34,847 nt of DNA from assembly GCA_016934595.1 (NCBI GenBank), contig JAFGSM010000183.1, positions 1 through 34,847 of the forward strand, read 5' to 3'. Every line of letters begins with the position of its first letter. The first letter of the stretch is position 1. Shown here in pieces: positions 24,344-32,589 of this stretch. The position numbers were made by a program, and so were the translations under genes. This stretch comes from a bacterium (GTDB lineage: Bacteria; SZUA-182; DTGQ01; JAFGSM01). The notes below the pieces were generated by a model. It was not told the DNA's origin. It searched no databases and saw only the letters and a list, made by a program, of their open reading frames with translations.

Positions 24344-25521
24344 AGCCAACTAAAAGATCTGCAATTATAGTCATTATAATCATAACCGGCCTTGTCGCAG
24401 CAGCAGTATTTTCAGTCAAATGGCTGAACAACGAAAATAATCACAGGATATTCATATCAGGCAATATAGAGCTTACAGAGGTCAACATCGCTTTCAAGAA
24501 CTCTGGAAGGATTATAGAGCTAAATATCGAGGAGGGCGACCCTGTAAAAAAGGGTATGATCATAGCCCGTCTTGATCAGGAACAATTATTGCTTCAGCGT
24601 GACCGCTTTCAGGCCATGCTTGATGCAGCCAGGGTTCAATGCTCTAAAATCCAGACCGAAATACAATATCAGTACGAAACCCTTAAAGGCAACACAGCAT
24701 TGAGAAAAGCCGAAATGAATCAGGCAGGCGCCCGCCTTAAGGAGCTTTTATCCGGTTCAAGGGCTCAGGAGATCGAACAAATGCAGGCGATGACAGAACG
24801 GGCAAAAGCGGAATTTGAAAAGGCAAAAAAAGACTGGGAGAGGGCAAAGATCCTTTATGACAAGGGGGACATCTCTACGGCCAGGTACGATCAGGTCAAA
24901 ACAGCTTATGAAAGCGCAGAAGCGGGTCTAAAACAAGCAAGGGAACAACTGGCGCTCGTTGTTGAGGGACCGAGGGAGGAAAATATCGAAGCTGCCCGCG
25001 CACAGGTTGCGGCAGCGAAGGCTGGCCTGCAGATAACCGAAGCGCAACGATTGGAGATCAAGAGGAAAGAACAGGACCTGGAATTGGCCCAGACTGATAT
25101 AAAACGGGCCATTACCGAACTTGCGCTAATCGAATCTCAATTGAAGGATAATATTGCCGAGTCCCCAATAGACGGAGTTGTGTTAACAAAAGCGGCTGAG
25201 GCAGGCGAGATAATACCCGCAGGCGCACCGATAGTTACAATAGGTGATTTATACCATCCGTGGCTAAGGGGTTACATAAACGAGGAAAACCTGGACCGGG
25301 TGAAACTTGGAGGCAAGGCCAGAATCATTACAGATTCCGGGAAAATATTCTGGGGCCGCATCTCATTCATATCTTCTGAGGCGGAATTTACCCCAAAACA
25401 GATCCAGACGAAACAGGAACGGGTAAAACTTGTCTACAGGATAAAGATCAGCATCGAGAATCCGAATGGGGAGTTAAAATTGAATATGCCCGCAGACGCC
25501 GAAATATTGATGGACTCGTAA
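24340..25521 (+). CDS. HlyD-family membrane fusion protein
   Basis: Periplasmic adaptor of the YbhG/HlyD type linking an inner-membrane exporter to the outer membrane. The 393-residue protein has an N-terminal anchor (IIVIIIITGLVAAAVF), a lipoyl half (NIAFKNSGRIIELNIEEGDPVKKGMIIARLD), a long alpha-hairpin rich in Ala, Glu, Lys and Arg (about 80-260) and a second lipoyl half plus barrel (IAESPIDGVVLTKAAEAGEIIPAGAPIVTI). It starts with a TTG that overlaps the znuB stop, so it is translated from the zinc importer mRNA, although its natural partners are the ATPases and permeases at 25743 and 28738-31966. This ties uptake and export genes together. Confidence 0.88.
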   Translation: MKPTKRSAIIVIIIITGLVAAAVFSVKWLNNENNHRIFISGNIELTEVNIAFKNSGRIIELNIEEGDPVKKGMIIARLDQEQLLLQRDRFQAMLDAARVQCSKIQTEIQYQYETLKGNTALRKAEMNQAGARLKELLSGSRAQEIEQMQAMTERAKAEFEKAKKDWERAKILYDKGDISTARYDQVKTAYESAEAGLKQAREQLALVVEGPREENIEAARAQVAAAKAGLQITEAQRLEIKRKEQDLELAQTDIKRAITELALIESQLKDNIAESPIDGVVLTKAAEAGEIIPAGAPIVTIGDLYHPWLRGYINEENLDRVKLGGKARIITDSGKIFWGRISFISSEAEFTPKQIQTKQERVKLVYRIKISIENPNGELKLNMPADAEILMDS

Positions 25522-25597
25522 AAAAGTCTCCAAAGCCGTCGCTCCGGCGAAAGCTGAAACCCATAATCATCTGAAAACACAAGGTTCCGAAATCAAT

Positions 25598-25742
25598 TTT
25601 TATCTCGAAAATAGACTTTTATTTTCATGATTCGTGGCGGCCCGAAGGGCCATGAGCGTTTATCTCGAAAATAAACCTCGTTGTTTATTTTTATCCTTCG
25701 TTGCGCCGCGAAGCGGCATGAGCGATTGTCTCGAATATAATC
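25598..25742. repeat. Dispersed two-hairpin repeat array (best example)
   Basis: Two and a part units in the reverse orientation. The consensus, read on the minus strand, is roughly AAACGCTCATG, a GC hairpin, CCACGAATCATG, then the A/T hairpin GAAAATAGAATCTATTTTC and GAGAT. The GC hairpins here are GGCGGCCCGAAGGGCC and GCGCCGCGAAGCGGC: different sequences, same folding. The array fills the 221-base gap between the HlyD gene and the first exporter ATPase and ends exactly at the ATPase start codon. No protein gene is present in the gap. Confidence 0.8.
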
Positions 25743-26693
25743 ATGAATGATTCAATTATTATCCAGACCAGCAATCTAACCCGTTCCTTTGGCGACTTGA
25801 CAGCGGTATCCAATCTCAATCTGGAAATATCGCGGGGTGAAATCTTCGGGTTGGTAGGGCCTGACGGGGCAGGCAAAACCACCACGCTTAGAATGCTTTG
25901 CGGTTTGATAGATCCGAGCGAGGGTCAGGCCCGTGTGGCTGGATTTGATGTGACAGAAGAGACAGAATCGCTAAAGGACCGCATAGGATACATGGCTCAA
26001 CGTTTTGGTTTGTATGGCGATTTGACGGTTGAAGAAAACATCTTTTTTTACGCAGACCTTTTTGGCATCTCTCATTCCGGGATCGGCAAATCGATGGCCG
26101 CTCTCCTCAAGATGACCCGTATGGAGCCTTTTCAAAAAAGGCAGGCCAGCAAGCTCTCCGGCGGAATGAAGCAAAAATTGGCCCTTATGTGCACACTCCT
26201 GCATCGCCCCCAGATACTTTTTCTTGACGAACCTACAAATGGCGTTGATCCGCTCTCCAGGCGTGACTTTTGGGCCATTCTTTATCAACTGGTAAAGGAA
26301 GGGATGACGGTATTCGTTACCACCTCTTATATGGACGAGGCCGAACGGTGCAGCCGCGTAGGGCTGTTATATAAAGGGAGGCTCATACGGTGCGATTCTC
26401 CGTCCGCTATTAAGAATGACTTTAAGGAGGTGTGTTATGAAATCAAATGCTCTGACCAGCGAAAGGTAAAAGATGGCCTTTATGAGTTTGAAGGGGTAAT
26501 AAGCGTCGAGCTATCGGGTTCCTCTCTTCACCTTTTCATCTCCCCTGATCTTATCTCAATAGCCGAGATTGAACATACCCTGAATGAAAGAGGGCTTGGA
26601 CCTGTGACATCCAAAAAAATCAAACCCTCGCTGGAAGACGTTTTTATAGCTACGATTCACAAAGAACAAAGAATAAGGAGCGATAAGCGATAA
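25743..26693 (+). CDS. ABC exporter ATP-binding protein (first, YbhF-like)
   Basis: The 316-residue ATPase is of the DrrA/CcmA type used with ABC-2 permeases. Walker A reads GPDGAGKTT (one Asp in place of the common Asn), signature LSGGMKQKLAL, Walker B ILFLDEPTNGVDP, and the switch position reads TTSYMDEAE (Ser where His is usual). The C-terminal 90 residues form the usual accessory domain ending in PSLEDVFIATI. Similarity of layout to the N-terminal half of E. coli YbhF suggests that this and the ATPase at 28738 form the two nucleotide-binding halves of one exporter. No clear ribosome site precedes the ATG; the hairpin array abuts it. The TSY switch deviation suggests that this may be the weak or non-catalytic site. 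Confidence 0.87.
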   Translation: MNDSIIIQTSNLTRSFGDLTAVSNLNLEISRGEIFGLVGPDGAGKTTTLRMLCGLIDPSEGQARVAGFDVTEETESLKDRIGYMAQRFGLYGDLTVEENIFFYADLFGISHSGIGKSMAALLKMTRMEPFQKRQASKLSGGMKQKLALMCTLLHRPQILFLDEPTNGVDPLSRRDFWAILYQLVKEGMTVFVTTSYMDEAERCSRVGLLYKGRLIRCDSPSAIKNDFKEVCYEIKCSDQRKVKDGLYEFEGVISVELSGSSLHLFISPDLISIAEIEHTLNERGLGPVTSKKIKPSLEDVFIATIHKEQRIRSDKR

Positions 26694-26700
26694 TAAGCAA

Positions 26701-27045
26701 TCACATGAGTGATTCCACCCATGTGCCTTCTTCCCCTTTTGCAAGGGATTTCATTTCAATGCCGTTCAAAGCATGAACCGCACCTGCATGATAAACCATA
26801 ACCCTTTCTTCCACCCAGACTGCTGTTGCCTGAAAATAACTATCCCCTTCTGACATAAGGATATAAGGCAGGAATGTTACCTTAAATTCCTCTGCAATGT
26901 GGTTCATTGGGATGGGAGTATCTTTAAATACTTTTTTCGAAGCCATCATTTTAGGAAAAGATTCTTTTTGTAATACATAATGTACTGCCATGGGTTTTGA
27001 AAATAGTTGTCGATGTTGAAGGTTAAGAAGGATATTTGTCATCAT
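26701..27045 (-). CDS. Conserved-looking hypothetical protein next to MFS transporter
   Basis: The 114-residue soluble protein has no signal peptide and no motif I recognise. Its sequence is mixed alpha/beta (EEFKVTFLPYILMSEGDSYFQATAVWVEERVMVYHAG). Its ATG overlaps the stop of the MFS gene (ATGA), so the two are translationally coupled and probably belong together. It ends 7 bases from the convergent stop of the exporter ATPase. It may be a partner or modifier of the transporter; I assign no function. Confidence 0.55.
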   Translation of the reverse strand: MMTNILLNLQHRQLFSKPMAVHYVLQKESFPKMMASKKVFKDTPIPMNHIAEEFKVTFLPYILMSEGDSYFQATAVWVEERVMVYHAGAVHALNGIEMKSLAKGEEGTWVESLM

Positions 27046-28412
27046 GCATTTATTTTTAATGACTTTGATTTATTGCCTTTTTTAAGGATTATGATGTTAT
27101 AGACAAGCCCTCTTGTAGGCATTGTTGTCAATAATTTTAGGAGCAATCTGCTGTAGGAAATCTCTTCCACTATCCTCACCTCTCTTAATTTGGGCAAAAA
27201 GTATAAGGATACACTAAATCTTGTCAAAAAGCTTATGATAAAAACAAAAAAATATTTAGAGGCGAACAGGGTATTGTACTTCACGAGGACCCCGCCCAGA
27301 ATCCCTCCGATTAATATGGCAATCCCATTCAACACATTATAATAAATTACATGGGAAACCCGCTGATGCGGCAGCGTGATATCAAAAAGAAAACTGAATG
27401 AGGCTATCTCGAATCCGGCCCAAACAAAGCCATTGTATATCTGTATCAGAACAAGATATCTTACGGATGATGAAAATATCCACAGTAATGGTATAAGAGG
27501 CAAAAGCAGCCCTGACAATACCAGTATCTTTCTTGTGCCATATTTATCCATAAGTTCTCCCCATACGGGCATTGCCAAAAATTTTATGATAAGGGAAGAG
27601 GCATTTATTATAGTAAATGTCTTATAATCAAGCCTTAGATCATAGAGCATATAGGGGGTAAAAAATGGGCCTGCAATATAAACGGCAAAATTCATGAGGG
27701 ATAAATAAAAAATAAAAAACCTGTAATTCTTGAATCTTTCCTGCCTTAGAAAATCCATAAAATGAATCTTAAATTCTTTGAATATATCGTACATAGGCTC
27801 ATATTTTTTTGTTAAGAAGAAAAAAGAGAGCATCCTGGAGATCAAAGCTAAGATAAAGATTATCATAAATCCTATATACTGCCTTTCCTTACCATTTGAA
27901 AAAGACTGCAGTATATATCCCCCAACCACAAAGGTAAAAAAAGCCACAAAACCTGCGATTTTATTCCTATGGCCGAAATAGGTTCCCCTGACGTTTTCAT
28001 CAACCAGATCGCCCATCCAGCTATTCCATGCGGGTCCCAGAATCATTCCAAATATCCAATAGAGGCATACCAATAATAACAGGGATATGATTCTCAGGCT
28101 GCCCCAAAAAAATACAAGGATGATTGGGATGTACGTCAGCCCCTGAAGAAGCGCAAATATACAAATAAATCTTTTTCTTGATTTAAGTAGTTTTAATAAC
28201 CTGCTGGAGTATATTTGAAATAGAGAACCTAAAGTATGCGGCAAAGAGGCCAGCAACCCTAGATATATATTGTTAGCCTCTAAAAAAACTGCATAAGCGC
28301 TAAAGAAGGATTCGCCAAAACCTACCATAGATGAATAAAAGGCCCCATCCAAGACAGAGTATTTCAGGCTCTTCTTTATCTTAATCCTATAAGAATTACC
28401 AGTATGTTCCAT
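27042..28412 (-). CDS. Major facilitator superfamily transporter
   Basis: A 456-residue inner-membrane protein with about 12 hydrophobic helices. MFS hallmarks include GDLVDENVRGTYFGHRNKI after helix 4 and WGELMDKYGTRKILV in the loop before the second half (the two motif-A-like loops). The substrate cannot be told; the layout resembles MFS members often annotated as sugar or drug exporters. It is oriented against its neighbours and, with the small coupled gene downstream, splits the two exporter ATPase genes. The ATG has no clear ribosome site. The cassette looks like an insertion into a formerly continuous exporter operon, but no end repeats of the cassette itself were found. Confidence 0.82.
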   Translation of the reverse strand: MEHTGNSYRIKIKKSLKYSVLDGAFYSSMVGFGESFFSAYAVFLEANNIYLGLLASLPHTLGSLFQIYSSRLLKLLKSRKRFICIFALLQGLTYIPIILVFFWGSLRIISLLLLVCLYWIFGMILGPAWNSWMGDLVDENVRGTYFGHRNKIAGFVAFFTFVVGGYILQSFSNGKERQYIGFMIIFILALISRMLSFFFLTKKYEPMYDIFKEFKIHFMDFLRQERFKNYRFFIFYLSLMNFAVYIAGPFFTPYMLYDLRLDYKTFTIINASSLIIKFLAMPVWGELMDKYGTRKILVLSGLLLPLIPLLWIFSSSVRYLVLIQIYNGFVWAGFEIASFSFLFDITLPHQRVSHVIYYNVLNGIAILIGGILGGVLVKYNTLFASKYFFVFIISFLTRFSVSLYFLPKLREVRIVEEISYSRLLLKLLTTMPTRGLVYNIIILKKGNKSKSLKINA

Positions 28413-28517
28413 AAACTGCGGTTTTTGTCTTTTTACAGGTTCATTCGATAGTAATCTTTATAAACGCAATCAAGCTTGATGGCTTCTCATTATACTTAGG
28501 CCATGATATAAGTCATC

Positions 28518-28538
28518 ATAATATTATCATAATATTAT
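28518..28538. promoter_or_regulatory. Tandem palindromes ATAATATTAT, possible operator
   Basis: The self-complementary 10-mer ATAATATTAT occurs twice, separated by one C, in the divergent gap between the MFS gene and the exporter operon, about 50 bases upstream of a plausible promoter. It could bind a ribbon-helix-helix regulator such as the NikR encoded downstream, but it does not match the E. coli NikR site, and A/T-rich chance is possible. Confidence 0.3.
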
Positions 28539-28586
28539 ATTACTATATTCCCTTGCTTCTCCACTTTCATTATTGACTATACTTTA

Positions 28587-28616
28587 TTGACTTTATAGTA
28601 TTGTTTAGCTTATATT
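28587..28616 (+). promoter_or_regulatory. Candidate promoter of the second exporter operon
   Basis: TTGACT (28587-28592), 18-base spacer, TATATT (28611-28616). It would start transcription near 28623 and give a leader of about 115 bases that carries the hairpin repeat up to the start codon at 28738. Confidence 0.4.
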
Positions 28617-28636
28617 TTATTATGAATATAAAGACA

Positions 28637-28772
28637 AACCCTCATGGCCCTTTTGGAACGCCACGAAGCATGAAAATCGAATCTAGTTCCTTGACAAATA
28701 TCATGGCATCTTTTGCCCCTTTTAGCCATCACAAAACATGAAAACAGAATCTATGTCCGAGATAAACGGATT
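28637..28772. repeat. Dispersed two-hairpin repeat overlapping a start codon
   Basis: Two forward units. The first runs AAACCCTCATGGCC...CCACGAAGCATGAAAATCGAATCTA, the second ATATCATGGCATC...ATCACAAAACATGAAAACAGAATCTATGTCCGAGATAAACGG. The last part coincides with the first codons of the ABC ATPase gene at 28738. The arms are more diverged than at 25598, with some pairing lost. Confidence 0.65.
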
Positions 28773-29712
28773 AAATCCCTATACAGTTGAATGTGAGGAC
28801 CTTGTTAAAAGATTCGGCAGTTTCATCGCGGTGGATCATATATCATTCAAGGTTTCCAGGGGCGAGATATTCGGCTTTCTTGGCCCTAACGGCGCTGGCA
28901 AATCCACTACTATTCGAATCATGTGCGGCCTGTTGCTGCCTTCGGAAGGAAAGGCCAGGGTAAACGGATTTGATGTAGCAGCGCAGGCCGAGTCCGTTAA
29001 AAAAAGCATAGGCTATATGTCTCAGAGGTTTTCTCTCTATGATGACCTTACTGTTGAGGAAAACATCGCATTCTTCAGCGGCATTTACAGCATACCGAAA
29101 AAGCTGCGCCGTGAAAGGATGGGATACGTGCTGAAGATGGCCGGACTGGAAGACCGAAAAGATACATTGACCCGGCTCTTGCCTGGCGGCTGGAAACAGC
29201 GTTTGGCGCTTGGCTGTGCTATCCTGCACCAGCCTCCGATCCTTTTTCTGGACGAACCTACATCCGGGGTTGATCCGATTGCCCGCAGGGAATTTTGGGA
29301 TATTATATACCAGCTCTCTGAAGCCAGCCATACCATCTTCGTTACAACACACTATATGGACGAAGCTGAATACTGTCACCGTATCGCCCTGATGTACGGA
29401 GGGAGAATAATATCCATCGGCGCCCCCTCCGCATTAAAAGAGTCTTTCAAAGCCAATATAATCTTGCATCTGGATTCTTCTTCGCCATTAGAAAGCATAA
29501 AGGCGCTCGAAGGAAGGGAGGGCATACTGGATGTAGCAATGTTTGCCGGAAGCATACATATAAGGGTACCTAATCAGGAATCCGAAATACCAAAAATCCA
29601 CCGAATACTGGAAGATCATGAAATTCATGTCAAACGTCTCGAGACAATACAGCCATCGATGGAGGATATATTCGTTGCCATGATTGAAGAGGAGGAAAGA
29701 AAAACAGATTGA
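28738..29712 (+). CDS. ABC exporter ATP-binding protein (second, YbhF-like)
   Basis: A 324-residue ATPase closely related to the one at 25743. Walker A GPNGAGKSTT, Q-loop YMSQ, signature LPGGWKQRLALG (PGGW in place of SGGQ), Walker B ILFLDEPTSGVDP and a normal switch His in TTHYMDEAE. The accessory C-terminal domain ends in PSMEDIFVAMIEEEE. It probably forms one exporter with the two following permeases. The first codons (MKTESMSEING) correspond base for base to the end of a dispersed hairpin unit, so the start lies in repeat DNA; the conserved domain begins at about residue 15. No ribosome site is visible before the ATG. It overlaps the next gene by 4 bases. Confidence 0.9.
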   Translation: MKTESMSEINGLNPYTVECEDLVKRFGSFIAVDHISFKVSRGEIFGFLGPNGAGKSTTIRIMCGLLLPSEGKARVNGFDVAAQAESVKKSIGYMSQRFSLYDDLTVEENIAFFSGIYSIPKKLRRERMGYVLKMAGLEDRKDTLTRLLPGGWKQRLALGCAILHQPPILFLDEPTSGVDPIARREFWDIIYQLSEASHTIFVTTHYMDEAEYCHRIALMYGGRIISIGAPSALKESFKANIILHLDSSSPLESIKALEGREGILDVAMFAGSIHIRVPNQESEIPKIHRILEDHEIHVKRLETIQPSMEDIFVAMIEEEERKTD

Positions 29713-30845
29713 ATATCCGAAGAACCCGCGCTATAGCAAGAAAGGAGTTTATCCATATAATTCGCGATACACGAAGTCTTATTATGGCCCTCGCATTGCC
29801 GTTCTTATTGCTGTTGCTGTTCAGCTATGCCCTTACCCTCGATGTTGATCGTATCCCCACCGTAATATTAGACTCAGACAAAAGCCCGCAAAGCCGCGAG
29901 TTGATTCAATTATTTCACGGTTCCCGATATTTTCAGATCGTAGGCTTTGCGGATAAATATGAATCAATAGACCCGCAGATCGACAGCGGCAAGTGTCTTC
30001 TTGCAGTCGTTATCCCTTCAGGTTATTCACGCGACCTTCTGTCAGTGGCAGATGCAAAGGTACAAATATTGCTGGATGGCAGTGACTCTAATACTGCATC
30101 TATAGCCCTTGGGTATGCAGAAGGCATTCTAAGTCTGTATAAATTCAGGTTACTGTCCGCCGCCTGCGAACGTAAAGGACAAAAAAGACCGGTTGCCAAT
30201 GCGGTTCAGGCGCATCTCAGGATCTGGTATAACAGCGAATTAAAATCAAAAAACTTTATTGTTCCTGGCCTAGTTGCGGTAATTATGATGATTATCACAT
30301 CCCTTCTTACTTCATTAACAATCGCCAGGGAATGGGAGATGGGGACTATGGAACAATTACTGTCCACACCCCTCAGATCCGCAGAGCTCGTATTGGGAAA
30401 ACTAACCGCCTTCTTCAGCATAGGAATGATCGATACGGTCATAGCAATTGTAACAGGGGTGTTCATTTTTGATGTGCCTCTCAGGGGGAGCACTTTCTTT
30501 GTTTTTGCAACAAGTTGCATATTCCTTTTCGGAGCCCTATGCATGGGGATGATGATTTCCGCCCTGACCCGTCAGCAATTGTTGGCGCATCAGTTGGGGA
30601 TAATATCCTCGTTTCTGCCTGCCTTCCTGCTGTCAGGCTTTATATTCTCGATCGAAAATATGCCCCATGTCATCCAAATAGTAACATATTTTGTGCCTGC
30701 ACGTTATTTCATAACGATCCTAAAAGGGATATTTCTTAAAGGCGTGGGACTGCGTATCCTCTGGATGGAGGTCGTTTTGCTGATCTTATTCGCATGTTCG
30801 GTCTTTATGATTGCAACCAAAAAACTCAAAAGAAAGCTGGTTTGA
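29709..30845 (+). CDS. ABC-2 type exporter permease (first, YbhS-like)
   Basis: A 378-residue inner-membrane subunit with the ABC2_membrane_3 layout: N-terminal amphipathic stretch and helix (RKEFIHIIRDTRSLIMALALPFLLLLLFSYAL), a periplasmic domain of about 140 residues (LDSDKSPQSRELIQLF, LLDGSDSNTAS), then five or six helices in the C-terminal half, with EWEMGTMEQLLSTPLR in the coupling region. It starts with TTG overlapping the ATPase stop, and its own TGA overlaps the next ATG. Together with the following permease it should form the membrane pore of a heterodimeric exporter. Substrate not known. Confidence 0.9.
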   Translation: MNIRRTRAIARKEFIHIIRDTRSLIMALALPFLLLLLFSYALTLDVDRIPTVILDSDKSPQSRELIQLFHGSRYFQIVGFADKYESIDPQIDSGKCLLAVVIPSGYSRDLLSVADAKVQILLDGSDSNTASIALGYAEGILSLYKFRLLSAACERKGQKRPVANAVQAHLRIWYNSELKSKNFIVPGLVAVIMMIITSLLTSLTIAREWEMGTMEQLLSTPLRSAELVLGKLTAFFSIGMIDTVIAIVTGVFIFDVPLRGSTFFVFATSCIFLFGALCMGMMISALTRQQLLAHQLGIISSFLPAFLLSGFIFSIENMPHVIQIVTYFVPARYFITILKGIFLKGVGLRILWMEVVLLILFACSVFMIATKKLKRKLV

Positions 30846-31966
30846 TGCCTATGTGGGGACGAATCTTTGAAATTGTCAGGAAGGAGTTCAATCAGGCGCT
30901 CAGAGACCCTCGAATGCGTGCCATATTGTTCGTGCCCCCTATCGTGCAAACGATTATCTTCGGCTATGCCATCAACATGGATATCACAGATATTAAAATA
31001 GCCTGGATGGATATGGATTGTACACCTGCAAGCCGTGATTTATACCAGACATTTGATGCATCGCCATATTTTCAGGTGGTTTGCACATTGTCGAAAGAAT
31101 CCGAAATCAGGCATGCACTGGATCAGGGAAAAGCAAAGGCAGTGGTGCGCGTTCTTCCAGGCTTTGGCAGTAAGATCTTGAAAAATAAGCCTGCCGCGGT
31201 TCAATGCCTGATAGACGGCACTGACTCGAATACCGCCTCTATCATATCAAGGTATGTCAATCAGCTTATAGCCCTTTATATCCCTTTATCTTTAGATTTA
31301 AATAGTGGTCACCTGCGAGTTTTGCATCTTGAAACAGAGACAAGGCTATGGTTCAATCCTGATCTCAAAAGCAGGGATTATTTTGTTCCAGGCGTATTGG
31401 TCAATATTATTGCATTAGTGACAATAATGCTGACAGCAATGGCCATAGTAAGAGAAAAAGAGATCGGCACCATGGAGCAGCTTATGGTCACCCCAGTCAG
31501 ACCAATCGAATTAATAATAGGGAAAACCCTGCCATTTGCCGTGGTCGGGCTTATTGATGTAATCTTGATAACAACAGCAGCAATCTTGGTATTTCGTATA
31601 CCATTCAGAGGAAGCGGCATTGTTCTATTAACAGCATCATCACTCTTCCTTCTCACTACACTTGGGACAGGGTTGTTCATCTCTACTATCTCTCAAACTC
31701 AGCAGCAGGCATTGATGTCCACCTTTTTCTTTATGATGCCCGCCCTTCTGCTCAGCGGATTTGCTTTTCCCATCCGCAATATGCCCGTTTTAGTACAATA
31801 TTTGACTTATTTAAATCCGCTGCGCTATTTTATTGAAATTGTCCGCGGTGTCTTTTTAAAGGGGACGGGCATTTCTGTCTTGTGGCCTCAGATGGTTGCG
31901 CTGCTTATATTCGGAATTTCTGTCCTTGGTATGAGTGTATTGAGATTTCACAAACGGCTGGATTAA
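30845..31966 (+). CDS. ABC-2 type exporter permease (second, YbhR-like)
   Basis: A 373-residue paralogue of the preceding permease. Matching features: RKEFNQALRDPRMRAILFVPPIVQTIIFGYAI, AWMDMDCTPASRDLY, LIDGTDSNTASII, EKEIGTMEQLMVTPVRPIEL and LTYLNPLRYFIEIVRGVFLKG. The start is set at ATG 30845 (TGATG overlap with the upstream stop) rather than the track's 30794. A 125-base gap then separates it from the NikR gene; this gap contains a near-perfect 9-10-base tandem (ACTATAATAC, ACTATAATAA). Confidence 0.9.
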   Translation: MPMWGRIFEIVRKEFNQALRDPRMRAILFVPPIVQTIIFGYAINMDITDIKIAWMDMDCTPASRDLYQTFDASPYFQVVCTLSKESEIRHALDQGKAKAVVRVLPGFGSKILKNKPAAVQCLIDGTDSNTASIISRYVNQLIALYIPLSLDLNSGHLRVLHLETETRLWFNPDLKSRDYFVPGVLVNIIALVTIMLTAMAIVREKEIGTMEQLMVTPVRPIELIIGKTLPFAVVGLIDVILITTAAILVFRIPFRGSGIVLLTASSLFLLTTLGTGLFISTISQTQQQALMSTFFFMMPALLLSGFAFPIRNMPVLVQYLTYLNPLRYFIEIVRGVFLKGTGISVLWPQMVALLIFGISVLGMSVLRFHKRLD

Positions 31967-32091
31967 GAATTAAATTTTCAATGCGATAACTTTACGCCAT
32001 CAGGAACACTAAAAAACGCACTATAATACACTATAATAAAAGATGCATAGGAAAAGCACCTCAATGCGATCAAGATAGAGAAAGGAGAAAA

Positions 32092-32511
32092 ATGGAAAAA
32101 ATAATAAGATTCGGTGTCTCAATGGACTCTAAATTACTGAATATGTTTGACAGACACATCCATAAGAAAGGATATACAAACCGGTCTGAAGCTATTCGTG
32201 ACATAATCAGAGATCATTTGGTATCTCAGGAATGGATGAATGCTGATTCAGAAACCATCGGAACGATTACTCTCGTGTATGATCATGAAAAAGGTGACAT
32301 AAGCGAACGTCTAATAGAATCACAACATCATTACTGTGATAACATTATATCTAGCATTCATGTACATCTGGATAAACACAATTGTCTGGAAGTCCTTGTC
32401 GTAAGAGGAAAGGCTAATAAAATCCAGGAAATATCCGACCATCTGATAAGCAACAGGGGCGTAAAACACGGAAAGCTGACAATGACTACTACAGGCAAGA
32501 AATTGGTTTGA
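32092..32511 (+). CDS. nikR: Nickel-responsive ribbon-helix-helix regulator NikR
   Basis: A 139-residue transcription factor. N-terminal ribbon-helix-helix DNA-binding part (RFGVSMDSKLLNMFDRHI, YTNRSEAIRDIIRDHL) and a C-terminal ACT-like metal-sensing domain. The nickel ligands of the family are all present: His in SQHHY (H79/H80), H90 and H92 in SIHVHLD, and C98 in HNCLE. It usually represses nickel uptake genes when nickel is ample. AAAGGAG precedes the ATG at ideal distance. It follows the exporter operon by 125 bases and precedes a porin gene by 600, so exporter, porin or znu operon may be its targets; no classic GTATGA-N16-TCATAC site was seen, and lineage-specific sites differ. Confidence 0.93.
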   Translation: MEKIIRFGVSMDSKLLNMFDRHIHKKGYTNRSEAIRDIIRDHLVSQEWMNADSETIGTITLVYDHEKGDISERLIESQHHYCDNIISSIHVHLDKHNCLEVLVVRGKANKIQEISDHLISNRGVKHGKLTMTTTGKKLV

Positions 32512-32589
32512 ATCTTTGATTTTTACATTAGTGTTATTAGGGCGTGCTTTTATCAAATGGAAATCCTCATGCCCTTTAAGTCTATTATA

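Noticed and set aside
25738-25751. AATCAT-GA-ATGATT palindrome at the ATPase start as a Fur/Zur-like operator
   Set aside because: Too short and A/T-rich, overlapping the repeat and start codon; a similar ATGATT/AATCAT pair at znuA has a different spacing and order, so chance is likely.
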